In this document: positions 28,258 to 36,981 of the stretch, one piece after another
How positions within the stretch are numbered: the stretch's first letter is position 1
How the letters are laid out: each line of letters starts with the position of its first letter
Position numbers and translations under genes: made by a program
From: DASSUW01 sp963759375
GTDB taxonomy: Bacteria > Actinomycetota > Thermoleophilia > Solirubrobacterales > Solirubrobacteraceae
Reading direction: 5' to 3'
Assembly (NCBI GenBank): GCA_963759375.1
Contig: CAVWYY010000006.1
Coordinates: forward strand, 1-64,000
DNA length: 64,000 nt
The notes under the pieces: generated by a model
Seen by the model: the letters and a program-made list of their open reading frames with translations, nothing else
The model's database searches: none
What the model was told of the DNA's origin: nothing

Positions 28258-30005
28258 GCCGCACCCCTGAGGCGGGCCGTCGCGAGCGTGTCGACCGAGC
28301 GGCCGTCGGCGGCGAGCGCGACGCCGTAGTTGCCTCTCGCGGCCTCGGCGGACAACAGGCCGTCGCGGACCTCGGCGAGTACGAGCTCGGGACGACGGCG
28401 GCGGGCGTCGCCGTAACCGCCGCCGCCACCGTTGACCGCCTCGCACACGGTTCCCGGCGGGATGCCCTCGATGATCTCCTTGGAGCCCCAGTCGCGCGTG
28501 CTGCCATCCGGAAACCGCAGTCGCAGCTCGTTGAGCCCGCCCGGCCCGCCGCCGAACAGCCCGTGTGGTGGGTCGGCGCCCTCGGCCGCGACGTCGTCGC
28601 CGATCGTCGTGCCCGTCTCGCGCTCGCCGTAGAAGGTCCAGCTCGAACGGGTCCCGTAGCCGCCACGCCACTCGCCGTGGCCGGCCGAGTCGGGTAGGTA
28701 CTCGCAATAGTGCATCAGGTGGGGCGTCGAGAGCTCGAACATCTCCATGTCGGGCGACCGCATGCTGCCCGGCGTGCCCGTGAAGCCGAGCGCGTCGTAG
28801 CCGTCGGCGCCACGCATCGCGCCCGGGCCGCCGCGCTGGAAGATCGTCAGCGAAACCGAGGGCTCGTCCGTGCGGGGATCGATCGCGCTGAGCGCGGTGC
28901 ACAGGTACTGGTTCCAGCCGGCGGTCACGCGATCGGGCAGGACGTCGGCGAGGGCTCGCATGATCGCCTCGAGCACCTCGTCGCACATCTGGTTGCCGAA
29001 GATCGTCGAGGCCGGGAAGTGCGGGTCGAGCAGCGAGCCCTTGCGGAAGATGGTGTGGACCGGCGCGAACAAGCCGTGGTTGGTGGGCGTCGTCACCCCT
29101 CCCGCGGCCAGCAGCATCAGGAAGGCGATCCGGATCGCGCCGATCGCCGACGCGACGGGCATGTTCGTGAAGCCCGGCGCCTGGTCGTCGGTCGCGGAGA
29201 AGTCGAACGTGATCTCCGAGCCCGCGATCGTCACCGCAACCGCGATCCGGTACCGCTTGGTCGGATCGAGGCCGTCCGAGACCATCCAGCTCTCGCCGTG
29301 GTACGTGCCGTCCGGCCAACGGCGGAGCTCGGCGCGCACCTGGCGCTCGGAGGCGTCGATGACGTAGTCCATGTGCGCGTCGAATCGCTCGACGCCGTAG
29401 CGCTCGAGCACGTCGACGAGCCGGCGCTTGCCGATGGTGCACGCGCCGATCATCGCCTTGATGTCCTCGGCCACGATCTCGAAGCGGATGTTCGCCCGCA
29501 CGAGGTCCCACACGTCGCGGCGCAGCTCACCACGATCGTGGATCTTCAGCGGCGGGATGCGAAACGCCTCCTGCCAGATCTCACGCGCGCGCGGGTCATA
29601 GCCGCCGGCCGTCATGCCGCCGATGTCGGCGACGTGCCCCTTGCCCGCGCTCCACGCGACGAGCTTTCCGTCGTGGAAGATCGGCAGGAAGACGCCAACG
29701 TCCGCGTTCTGGTTGCCGCCGCTGTAGACGTCGTTGTGGAGGATGACGTCGCCGTCGTTCAGGTCGTCACCGAAGTACGCGATGATCTGCTGTAGCGGCG
29801 GCTGAGCGCCGTTGGCGATGATCGACGCGTATTCGGTCTGGGCGAGGGTGCGGCCGCGGCGGTCGAAGATCACAGTCACGAGATCGCCGATCTCGTTGAA
29901 GATCGGCGACCGTGAGGTGCGCATCAGCACGGTCGCCATCTCGCGGGAGATTGCCTGCACCCGGCGCTGCAGCACAGACGCGAGGATCGGGTCCGCGCCG
30001 GCCAT
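28254..30005 (-). CDS. hyuB: Hydantoinase/oxoprolinase family protein, subunit B
   Basis: A 583-residue HyuB-type subunit: VQAISREMATVLMRTSRSPI near 15-35, then VILHNDVYSGGNQNADVGVF, KGHVADIGGMTAGGYDP, the metal-site His region, and the C-terminal GGGPGGLNELRLRFPDGST. The start at 30005 is chosen because everything upstream in frame is low-complexity and runs through the tRNA-like repeat. It is the first gene of a six- or seven-gene operon (hyuB, hyuA, dehydrogenase, ABC ATPase, permease, binding protein, perhaps kinase). Confidence 0.9.
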   Translation of the reverse strand: MAGADPILASVLQRRVQAISREMATVLMRTSRSPIFNEIGDLVTVIFDRRGRTLAQTEYASIIANGAQPPLQQIIAYFGDDLNDGDVILHNDVYSGGNQNADVGVFLPIFHDGKLVAWSAGKGHVADIGGMTAGGYDPRAREIWQEAFRIPPLKIHDRGELRRDVWDLVRANIRFEIVAEDIKAMIGACTIGKRRLVDVLERYGVERFDAHMDYVIDASERQVRAELRRWPDGTYHGESWMVSDGLDPTKRYRIAVAVTIAGSEITFDFSATDDQAPGFTNMPVASAIGAIRIAFLMLLAAGGVTTPTNHGLFAPVHTIFRKGSLLDPHFPASTIFGNQMCDEVLEAIMRALADVLPDRVTAGWNQYLCTALSAIDPRTDEPSVSLTIFQRGGPGAMRGADGYDALGFTGTPGSMRSPDMEMFELSTPHLMHYCEYLPDSAGHGEWRGGYGTRSSWTFYGERETGTTIGDDVAAEGADPPHGLFGGGPGGLNELRLRFPDGSTRDWGSKEIIEGIPPGTVCEAVNGGGGGYGDARRRRPELVLAEVRDGLLSAEAARGNYGVALAADGRSVDTLATARLRGAA

Positions 30006-30070
30006 GCCCGCATCAGACCACAGCGGCCTTGCGATGTCCAAACGCCGTCCCGGTGGATCAGACGGCCTCC

Positions 30071-30084
30071 TAATTATTCCGGAA
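30071..30084 (-). promoter_or_regulatory. Candidate promoter/operator of the hydantoinase-transport operon
   Basis: On the minus strand this reads TTCCGGAATAATTA. It combines the palindrome TTCCGGAA with the lowest-GC stretch nearby, about 65 bases upstream of the hyuB start. No convincing -35 partner is seen. Confidence 0.25.
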
Positions 30085-30241
30085 GAGGTGGCGACCGACT
30101 CGGGGTCGCGAACAGAGCACGCATAGCTGCGATTCGGAACGCGGTCCGCACCATGCCCAGGTGATCGCCAGATCGAGGCGCACCCGCGGCCGGCGCCGTC
30201 GCGCACCGTCTCGGACCGTTGAGCGGCGACGCGTCGCCGCA

Positions 30242-30303
30242 GCGGAATCCTGAGGCGCGTGTCGGGTTCGAGTGCCTCCTCCGGCATGAGAAGTGTCTGC
30301 AAG
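30242..30303 (+). repeat. tRNA-like 3' half plus flank, copy 3 (most degenerate)
   Basis: GGGTTCGAGTGCC is a shortened T-arm, followed by TCCTCCGGCATGAG and AAGTGTCTGCAAG, matching copies 1 and 2. The anticodon-like stem (GCGGA/GGCGC) has two mismatches. It lies about 240 bases upstream of hyuB, in the same orientation as the other two copies. Confidence 0.45.
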
Positions 30304-30574
30304 CCCACTCCTGTTCTGCGGCTCGCAGGTCACGAGGAATCATCCCGCGTTCCCCCGCTCCGGAGCGCTGAATCTGGCGGCAGCGCTGCCGTGCGTGTGT
30401 CGCTGGCAGTTGTTCCCCCACGATGCGAAGGTGGGCGCAACGCTCGCGCGGCGGGCGCGACGCCGAAGGTTGCAACCACTCGCGGATGACTCGTCGCGAC
30501 CTCAATCGGTGCCGCCGATCGCACGGTCGCAGATCCCGCTTGGGATCGCGGCCCGCCGCTGCGACTCTGGCTTA

Positions 30575-30862
30575 ATGAGCCGAGCAGCGACCCAAGAGGT
30601 CACGGCAGGCGGGCTGCTGCCCGTCGTGCGGTACGGCCTGCCGGCCGGGGTCGTACTAGCCGGCGTCCTCATCTTCCTGCTGGCTCCAGACTCGAGCCGG
30701 TTCGAAGGCGCAGCGGCGTGCGTGGGCGCCGGACTGAGCATTCTCCTGCTCAATGCGCTCTACCGGGCGGGCGTCCGTGGCGACGCCGATCGCGACAACG
30801 AGGAGCAGGCCCGCGACTTCTTCGACGATCACGGCTACTGGCCCGACGAGAAGCGAAGCTGA
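30575..30862 (+). CDS. Small two-TM membrane protein
   Basis: A 95-residue protein with two hydrophobic segments (YGLPAGVVLAGVLIFLLAP; AACVGAGLSILLLNALYRAG) and a charged C-terminal tail containing ARDFFDDHGYWPDE. The function is not recognised. The ATG at 30575 lacks a ribosome site; a start further upstream would be in low-complexity sequence. Confidence 0.6.
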   Translation: MSRAATQEVTAGGLLPVVRYGLPAGVVLAGVLIFLLAPDSSRFEGAAACVGAGLSILLLNALYRAGVRGDADRDNEEQARDFFDDHGYWPDEKRS

Positions 30863-30936
30863 TGACGGTGGCGGGGATGTCCCGGCCGTCGAGGGCGACC
30901 GACTGGCATTCTCGCCGTCTACCCGACGAGCGACCG

Positions 30937-32031
30937 ATGCACCGTCACGCGCTGATCGTCGCGCTCGCGGTTCTCGCGGCCGCCGCACCAGCTGCGAACG
31001 CTTCCGACCGCAGGGTTCGGGTCGACACCGTCGCGACCGGCCTCGAGATCCCGTGGGAGATCGCGTTTCTGCCCGATGACCGCGCCATGGTGACCGAGCG
31101 CCCCGGCCGCGTCCGGCTGCTCTCGCGGCGCGGACGGTTGCGGCGGGCGCCGGTCGCCCGCGTCCCGGTCAGCGCGAGCGGTGAGGGCGGGCTGCTCGGC
31201 CTGGCCCTCGACCCGTCGTTCAAGGCGAACCGCTACGTCTACCTGTATTTCACCACCGCGACCGGCATGCGACTCGAACGGCGGCGCTGGACCGGCGCGC
31301 GCCTCGCGTTCAGCGCCTCGCTGGTGACCGGCGTCGGCGCCGGCGCGGTGCATGACTCCGGGCGCATCGCGTTCGGACCGGATCAGCGCCTGTACGTGAG
31401 CACCGGCGACGCGGGCGAGCCGGCGCTCGCGCAAGACCCGACGTCGCTCAACGGCAAGCTACTCTCGCTGGCGCCGGCGCAGTACCGCGGCGCGGGCGGT
31501 GCGCAACCCCGCGTGGTCGCGCTAGGCCTGCGCAATCCACAGGGGTTCGACTGGCAGCCCGGGACCGGCCGGCTGTTCGCCACGGATCACGGTCCCAGCG
31601 GCTTCGACGGCCCGGAGGGCTACGACGAGGTCAACCGCCTGGTGCCCGGCGGCAACTACGGCTGGCCGCTGGCAATCGCCGGGGACACCGGTGGCGGCCG
31701 ATTCCGCGCGCCGCTGAAGATCTACACCGAGCCGATCGCGCCGTCCGGGGCGACGTTCGTGAGCTGGCGCGGCTCGCGCTGGACGGGCGACTTCCTCGTC
31801 GCCGCGCTGCGCGGCGAGCAGCTCCGCCGGCTGGTGTTACAACAACGCGGCCGCGTCGTCCGCAACGAGCCGCTGCTCCTCGAGCGCTACGGCCGCTTGC
31901 GCACGATCGTCGAAGGCCCGCACGGGTGCCTGTATGCACTCACCAGCAACCGCGACGGGCGCGGCTGGCCCGCGCCCGGCGACGACCGCATCCTGCGCAT
32001 CCGCCCGCCGGGCTCGCGGACCTGCCGTTAG
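30937..32031 (+). CDS. PQQ-dependent sugar dehydrogenase-like secreted protein
   Basis: A 364-residue exported beta-propeller protein of the soluble glucose/aldose dehydrogenase family. The signal peptide is MHRHALIVALAVLAAAAPAA with cleavage near NASD. Family landmarks are LEIPWEIAFLPDDRAMVTER, GEGGLLGLALDPSFKANRYV, SGRIAFGPDQRLYVSTGD, LRNPQGFDWQPGTGRLFATD and EVNRLVPGGNYGWP. Family members oxidise aldoses using PQQ and calcium. No PQQ synthesis genes are in the window. The start at 30937 is placed at the signal peptide. Confidence 0.85.
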   Translation: MHRHALIVALAVLAAAAPAANASDRRVRVDTVATGLEIPWEIAFLPDDRAMVTERPGRVRLLSRRGRLRRAPVARVPVSASGEGGLLGLALDPSFKANRYVYLYFTTATGMRLERRRWTGARLAFSASLVTGVGAGAVHDSGRIAFGPDQRLYVSTGDAGEPALAQDPTSLNGKLLSLAPAQYRGAGGAQPRVVALGLRNPQGFDWQPGTGRLFATDHGPSGFDGPEGYDEVNRLVPGGNYGWPLAIAGDTGGGRFRAPLKIYTEPIAPSGATFVSWRGSRWTGDFLVAALRGEQLRRLVLQQRGRVVRNEPLLLERYGRLRTIVEGPHGCLYALTSNRDGRGWPAPGDDRILRIRPPGSRTCR

Positions 32032-32169
32032 CCTCCGTCGGAAGCGCTCAGCGCCGCAGCGCGAGGGCCTGGGACGATGATCGACTTCGACGAGGCCGGA
32101 CGGCGTTCCTCCTCGAACCCCCAACGTTCCGTCAGAGTGTCGGGTGTGAGCCGTAGGAGAAGCGGAGCG

Positions 32170-33597
32170 GTGAGCACACCGGCCGTGCATGACCAGCGGC
32201 CGGAATCGAGTGGATCGTTCGGTCGTACCGAGTCGATCTGCCCGCGCTGCAAGCGGCTGCTCGAGGCCGAACTGCGCGAGCAGGGCGGCAAGGTGGTGCT
32301 GAGCCGGACGTGCCCCGACCACGGCCACTTCGAGGCGGTCGTCTACGGCGACGTCGTCCGCTACCGCGACATCCAGCGCTTCAACAAGCCCGGAACGGCG
32401 CCGCTCGAGCGGCAGACGAAGGTCGTCGGCGGCTGCCCACACGACTGCGGGATCTGCCCGGAGCACGCCCAGCACACCTGTCTAGGGATCATCGAGGTCA
32501 ATACGGCGTGCAACCTCGACTGCCCGATCTGCTTCGCCGACTCGGGAACGGGGCCGCAAGACCACGGTTTCTCGCTCAGCCTCGCGCAGGTCGAGGCGAT
32601 GCTCGACACGTTCGTCGCCGCCGAGGGCGAGCCGGAAGCGGTCCAGCTGTCCGGCGGCGAGCCCTCGATCCACCCGCAGATCCTCGACATGCTCGCCGCC
32701 GCCAAGGCACGCGGCATTCCGCTGGTGATGCTCAACACCAACGGCATCCGGCTCGCCCGGGACCCGCGGTTCGCCCCGGCGCTGGCGGAGATCGGCGTCC
32801 ACGTCTATCTGCAGTTCGACGGCTTCGAGGCGGCCACCCAGGCCGCGATCCGGGGCAGGGACCTGACCGCGGAGAAGCTACGAGCCCTGGAGCGCTGCGC
32901 CGACGCGGGGGTGACGGTCTCGCTCGCGGCAGCCGTGGAGCGCGGCATCAACGAGCACGAGGTCGGAGCGATCCTCACCTTCGGAGTCGAGCACGCTGCG
33001 GTCACCGGAGCGTTCTTCCAGCCTGTGACCCACTCCGGGCGCTTCCGGGTCGACGCCGACCCGCTCGACAAGCTCACCAACCCGGATGTGATCGACGCGA
33101 TCTGCGCGCAGCTTCCCGACTGGTTCCGCGCCGACGACTTCGTGCCCGTCCCGTGCTGCTCTCCGACCTGCCGCTCGGCGACCTTTGCGCTCTACGACGG
33201 CGAGGACCTCGTTCCGCTCCCGCGGCTCGTCGACGTCGAGCAGTACCTCGATTACGTGACCAACCGCGCCGTGCCCGATCTCGCGGTGCGGGACGCCCTC
33301 GAGGGCCTCTGGTCGGCGAAGGCGGCAGGCGGCTCGGCGCCGGTCGCAGAGCGGCTCGACTGCGTCGCCTGCGCGACCGGCATGCCGGCCGAGCTGCGTG
33401 ACGTGGCTGCGCGCGGCTTCATGGTCGTCATACAGGACTTCCAGGACCCCTACACGCTCGACGTCCGCAAACTCCGCAAGTGCTGCGTCGCCGAGATCGT
33501 CCCCGACGGCCGGCTGATCCCGTTCTGTGCCTACAACTCGGTCGGGTACCGCGAGCAGGTACGTGCGGAACAGGCGATCGGGAACCCGACGCCGTGA
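32170..33597 (+). CDS. Cysteine-rich radical SAM enzyme (Tes/MJ0619-like)
   Basis: A 475-residue radical SAM protein from the GTG at 32170 (GGAG 4-8 bases upstream); an ATG at 32077 with GAGGG upstream would add 31 disordered residues. The N-terminal metal-binding segment has CPRC and CPDHG. A second Cys cluster, GGCPHDCGICPEHAQHTC, precedes the canonical CX3CX2C motif in NTACNLDCPICFADSG. The SAM-contacting SGGEPSIHP follows, with further Cys clusters CCSPTC, CVAC and KCCVAE near the C-terminus. This layout resembles archaeal tetraether lipid synthase (Tes) and its bacterial relatives, which join lipid chains; the actual reaction here is unknown. The stop overlaps the methyltransferase start (GTGA). 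Confidence 0.85.
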   Translation: MSTPAVHDQRPESSGSFGRTESICPRCKRLLEAELREQGGKVVLSRTCPDHGHFEAVVYGDVVRYRDIQRFNKPGTAPLERQTKVVGGCPHDCGICPEHAQHTCLGIIEVNTACNLDCPICFADSGTGPQDHGFSLSLAQVEAMLDTFVAAEGEPEAVQLSGGEPSIHPQILDMLAAAKARGIPLVMLNTNGIRLARDPRFAPALAEIGVHVYLQFDGFEAATQAAIRGRDLTAEKLRALERCADAGVTVSLAAAVERGINEHEVGAILTFGVEHAAVTGAFFQPVTHSGRFRVDADPLDKLTNPDVIDAICAQLPDWFRADDFVPVPCCSPTCRSATFALYDGEDLVPLPRLVDVEQYLDYVTNRAVPDLAVRDALEGLWSAKAAGGSAPVAERLDCVACATGMPAELRDVAARGFMVVIQDFQDPYTLDVRKLRKCCVAEIVPDGRLIPFCAYNSVGYREQVRAEQAIGNPTP

Positions 33598-34430
33598 GCG
33601 CCTTTCCTCCGGCTGGGCTTGAGCCCTTGCCCTCACTCGCGGAGCTTGAGTCCGACGCCGGGCTCAAGCACTGCTGCGCGTTGGTTTACGAGCATCCCGC
33701 GGTGCGCTGGCTGCTCGGGGACGAGTTGCATCCGGGCGGCGAGGCGACGACTCGGCGCGCGCTCGAGCTCGCAGGGATCGGACCTGACGATCGACTGCTC
33801 GACGTCGCGAGCGGAAACGGGGCCTCGGCCCTGCTGGCCGCGCGCGAGCTCGGCTGCCGCGTGGTCGGGCTCGAATACGGCTCGCGAGCGGTGCAGGAGG
33901 CCACGGCGGCAGCCCGAGACGCGGGGCTCGAGGCGCGCGTGTCATTCCGGCGCGGTGACGCCGAGGCACTCCCGTTCGAGTCGGCGAGCTTCGACGCGGT
34001 GCTCTGCGAGTGCTCACTCTGCACGTTCCCGGACAAGGCTCGAGCGGCGAGCGAGCTCCGGCGGGTGCTGCGGCCCGCAGGCCGCCTGGCACTCTGCGAC
34101 GTGGTCGTCGAGCGTTCGCGCCTCGACGCCGACCTCCGCGGTCCCTTCGCGGTGCTGGCGTGCGTCGGCGAGGCACTCCCCCGGTCCGGCTACGAGCGCC
34201 TGCTCGCCGACGCCGACCTGCCCGTGCTCGCGGTGGAATCCCGCGACCAGGACGCGGCGCTCCTGGCCCGTCGCGTCCACGACCGGTTGCGGGGAGCGCG
34301 CCTGCTTGGAGTCGAGCGGCTGGCGGGCGCGCCGCTCGCGACCACAGAGGCGATCGAACTCGTCACGCACGCGCGTGACGCAATCCGGAGTGGTGCCCTC
34401 GGCTATGCGATCTTCATCGCCGGCGGCTGA
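33594..34430 (+). CDS. Class I SAM-dependent methyltransferase
   Basis: A 278-residue methyltransferase. The N-terminus has the unusual AGLKHCCALVYEHPAVRWLL and GDELHPGGEATT. The SAM-binding motif I is LLDVASGNGASALLAAREL, motif II is RRGDAEALPFESASFDAVLC, and then SLCTFPDKARAASELRRVLR. The paired Cys before the Rossmann core recall ArsM-like enzymes, but the full arsenite-binding set is not evident. Its GTG start overlaps the radical SAM stop, implying the two enzymes work together. Confidence 0.85.
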   Translation: MSAFPPAGLEPLPSLAELESDAGLKHCCALVYEHPAVRWLLGDELHPGGEATTRRALELAGIGPDDRLLDVASGNGASALLAARELGCRVVGLEYGSRAVQEATAAARDAGLEARVSFRRGDAEALPFESASFDAVLCECSLCTFPDKARAASELRRVLRPAGRLALCDVVVERSRLDADLRGPFAVLACVGEALPRSGYERLLADADLPVLAVESRDQDAALLARRVHDRLRGARLLGVERLAGAPLATTEAIELVTHARDAIRSGALGYAIFIAGG

Positions 34431-34445
34431 CCGCAGCCCAGTTCG

Positions 34446-35111
34446 ATGACCGGCCTGTGGATCGCGGTCGGAGCGCTCGTGGTCCTACTCGTCCTGCTGG
34501 TGACCGGCAGCTTTCTCGCGCTCGCCATGGGCCGCCTTCACCTCGACCTCGGCTGGGGGCGCAGCCTGCACCGGCTCGGCCCGATCCAGGTTCGGATCGA
34601 GGCTCCGCGCGAGCTCGTCTACGAGATCCTGAGTGCTCCCTACGTCGGACGGGCGCGCAGCGAGTCGATCGACGTCCTCGCCCGTGACGAGTCGCTAGTC
34701 GTCGCCTCGCACCTCACGCACGTCCATTTCTACGAAGCCCGCACCGTCGAGGCGATCGACCTCACACCACCAGAACGGATGGGCTTCAGACATCTGACAG
34801 GCCCAGTTCCCTACGCCGTCGAGGAGTTCAGGCTCGACCGGGAGGGGCAGGACACCGAGCTGCACTACGACGGTGAGCTCGGGATCGACTTCTTTGTGCT
34901 CGGGCGGATCGCCGCCCGCCGTTGGGTGATCCCACAATGGCACCGGGCGGTCGGTGAACATCTCGATGCCGTCAAAGCCCGGGCCGAGCAGCGCGCGCGG
35001 CGAGCGCGAGCGCGGGAATCCGCGGACGGCCCCACCCGTGGCGAGGAGAGCCGTGCCGGTCCGACATCCGGCAAATCAGGCGGCGCACGACCGGATCGTC
35101 GACGGCGCTAG
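34446..35111 (+). CDS. Membrane-anchored SRPBCC-fold protein
   Basis: A 221-residue protein with one N-terminal membrane helix (AVGALVVLLVLLVTGSFLAL), a START/SRPBCC-like lipid- or ligand-binding domain (about 45-185; VRIEAPRELVYEILSAPY; PPERMGFRHLTGPVPYAVEE), and a basic Arg/Ala/Gly-rich tail. It lies 15 bases after the methyltransferase, so it is probably third in the radical SAM operon. A hydrophobic ligand pocket would suit a lipid-modifying pathway; that is inference. Confidence 0.7.
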   Translation: MTGLWIAVGALVVLLVLLVTGSFLALAMGRLHLDLGWGRSLHRLGPIQVRIEAPRELVYEILSAPYVGRARSESIDVLARDESLVVASHLTHVHFYEARTVEAIDLTPPERMGFRHLTGPVPYAVEEFRLDREGQDTELHYDGELGIDFFVLGRIAARRWVIPQWHRAVGEHLDAVKARAEQRARRARARESADGPTRGEESRAGPTSGKSGGARPDRRRR

Positions 35112-35173
35112 CGACCGTTCGGCAGCGGATGCGGAACGCGCGCGGCGCCGGTTTCACCAAGACCCTCCTCCGG

Positions 35174-36115
35174 TCAAGCGGCCGCGGCGACCACCGGCGC
35201 GACGCGCTCGAGTGCCACCGCGTAGGCCACGCGCGACCCTGTGCCGATCGCGTTGGCCACGGACCGCGAGTGCGCGGTCGCCGCATCCCCAGCGGCGTAC
35301 ACGCCGGTGACGTTCGTCCGCCCGTCGGCGTCGGTGACGATCGTCCCGGCCGCGGTGAGCTCGCAACCGAGCGCGGCGGCGAGCCCGTTCGGCTGATCCC
35401 GCCGCGTGTTCACGAACAGCGCTTCGCGCCGCTCGGCCGGCCCGTGTGTGAACTCGATCTGCTCGAGGCGGCCGTCATTCCCGGCCAGCCTGGCGATCGG
35501 CTCGGTGCGGACTTGCACGCCCGCGGCAGCCAGCACCCCGCCGCCGGGGTCCGGCGCGCCGTCCGTGCACAGCACGACATCGTTGCTCCAACCTGCGAGC
35601 ACAAGTGCCGAGCGCACGGCGCCCGGGCCGTTGCCGTGAAACGCCAGGGGCCGGTCGCGCACCTCCCAGCCGTCGCAGAACGCGCAGTGGAACACCGACC
35701 GCCCCCAAAGTGCCCCGATCCCAGGCAGCGGCGGCGGGTCGTATCGCAGCCCGTGCGCCAGCACGATCGCATCGGCGCGGACCGGCGGGCCGTCCGACGG
35801 CCTGACGACGAACACGTCCCGGATCCGCTTGACCTGCTCTACGGCGGCGTGACGGATTTCGACGTCCGCATGCTCCTCGAGCTGCCGCCGCCCGCTCTCG
35901 CGCAGCTCCGCCGGCTTCACCCGATCGTGGCCGAGCAGCCCGCCGACATCCCGGGACACGGCGTTCGCCGGCTGGTCGTCATCGACCACGAGCACGCGCT
36001 TCGTCGCCCGGCCCAGCACGAGAGCCGCGCTCAGGCCTGCAGGCCCGCCGCCAACGATCACGGCGTCGTACGCCGTGCGGCGCCAGGCATCGAGGTGATG
36101 GAGCTGATGGGTCAC
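35174..36115 (-). CDS. Thioredoxin-reductase-like NAD(P)/FAD oxidoreductase
   Basis: A 313-residue flavoprotein with an FAD-binding fingerprint VIVGGGPAGLSAALVLG (19-35), redox pair CAFC at 144-147 within FHCAFCDGWEV, an NADPH-binding FHGNGPGAVRSALVL, and the C-terminal FAD motif VTGVYAAGDAATAHSRSVAN. It reduces a thioredoxin-like or small disulfide substrate. No thioredoxin gene is nearby. The start is a GTG at 36115. It is convergent to the SRPBCC gene. Confidence 0.85.
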   Translation of the reverse strand: MTHQLHHLDAWRRTAYDAVIVGGGPAGLSAALVLGRATKRVLVVDDDQPANAVSRDVGGLLGHDRVKPAELRESGRRQLEEHADVEIRHAAVEQVKRIRDVFVVRPSDGPPVRADAIVLAHGLRYDPPPLPGIGALWGRSVFHCAFCDGWEVRDRPLAFHGNGPGAVRSALVLAGWSNDVVLCTDGAPDPGGGVLAAAGVQVRTEPIARLAGNDGRLEQIEFTHGPAERREALFVNTRRDQPNGLAAALGCELTAAGTIVTDADGRTNVTGVYAAGDAATAHSRSVANAIGTGSRVAYAVALERVAPVVAAAA

Positions 36116-36274
36116 GGCAAACTAGACGCCACGGCGCGGAGAGATTCATCCCTGGCGGGCGAAATCTGGGGGTTAGCCGCACCTGAGGGGCCGGGCGGGT
36201 TCGGCTTTCGGACGACGAGCGATGAATCTCGGCCGGCCGGCCGGTCGTAGCTATCGAGAGCTATGGAGGACCGC

Positions 36275-36616
36275 ATGCCTGCAAACGACCGGCTTCAGAC
36301 CGTCCGCGACAGCTACCGCGCATACGCGTCCGGTGATCGGAGCCTGATCGAGGCGATCCTCAGCGAGGATTTCGCATTCTTCAGCCCTCCCGACCCGGGC
36401 ATCGACCGCGCCACCTACTTCGAGCGCTGCTGGCCCAACGCCGGCCGGCGCGAGAAGTTCGAATTCGCGCGGTTGAGCGAGGTCGGAGAAGAGGTCGTCG
36501 TCACCTACGAGGCGACAAGGATCGACGGCAGCCGCTTCCGCAACACCGAGATCTTCAGCTTCGACGGCGACAAGATCTCACGGATCGAGGTCTACTTCGG
36601 CTGGGACCTGGAGTGA
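36275..36616 (+). CDS. SnoaL/NTF2-like protein
   Basis: A 113-residue NTF2-fold protein: LQTVRDSYRAYASGDRSLIE, then DFAFFSPPDPGIDRATYFER and FDGDKISRIEVYFG at the C-terminus. Such proteins bind small ligands or catalyse ring opening or isomerisation. The ATG at 36275 is preferred because GGAGG lies 6 bases upstream; the ATG at 36263 overlaps that ribosome site. Confidence 0.75.
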   Translation: MPANDRLQTVRDSYRAYASGDRSLIEAILSEDFAFFSPPDPGIDRATYFERCWPNAGRREKFEFARLSEVGEEVVVTYEATRIDGSRFRNTEIFSFDGDKISRIEVYFGWDLE

Positions 36617-36703
36617 GCTCTGAAGTCTGGAAGCTGATCCCGCGCCCGACCGGCTCAGGCAAGTGGCTCGCTGTCGAACAGGTGTTCGTATACGCTCGCG
36701 AGC

Positions 36704-36925
36704 ATGACCGATCACAACGACCCACAGCGCCGGGTGCTCAGCGCGCTACTGGCCGCGCATCCCTGCTTGCTCGATCTCCGCGAATTGGAGGCGAAGCTGC
36801 CCGACGTCCCGCGCGTTCGCGAAGCGCTCAATGTGCTCGTCGGCGACGGGCTTGCGACCAAGCTCGGCGACCGCGTCGGCGTCTCACGGGCAGCGGTGCG
36901 CTTCGACGTGCTCAAGCCGACGTAG
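36704..36925 (+). CDS. Small winged-helix-like hypothetical protein
   Basis: A 73-residue protein with a helix pattern like a mini winged helix: PQRRVLSALLAAHPCLLDLR, ELEAKLPDVPRVREALNVLV, and the beta-hairpin DGLATKLGDRVGVSR. It may bind DNA, but no close family is recognised. A TACGCT box lies 7 bases upstream of the ATG, suggesting a leaderless message. Confidence 0.55.
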   Translation: MTDHNDPQRRVLSALLAAHPCLLDLRELEAKLPDVPRVREALNVLVGDGLATKLGDRVGVSRAAVRFDVLKPT

Positions 36926-36981
36926 CCGAGGCGGTTGACGAGCGGGCTGGCGACGCTCGACGCGCTCCGAGCCGCGCGTTC

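Larger units (their letters stand above)
30006..30574. other. Divergent intergenic region with tRNA-like copy 3
   Basis: No supported gene is seen in these 569 bases. An AT-rich island (TAATTATTCCGGAA, 30071-30084) stands about 65-80 bases upstream of hyuB and is the best promoter or operator candidate for that operon. The third tRNA-like repeat occupies 30242-30303; the remainder shows nothing recognisable. Confidence 0.4.

Noticed and set aside
33594..34430. Arsenite methyltransferase (ArsM) in an arsenosugar pathway
   Set aside because: Only a CC pair is suggestive; the full Cys set, an ars regulator and arsenic efflux genes are absent.
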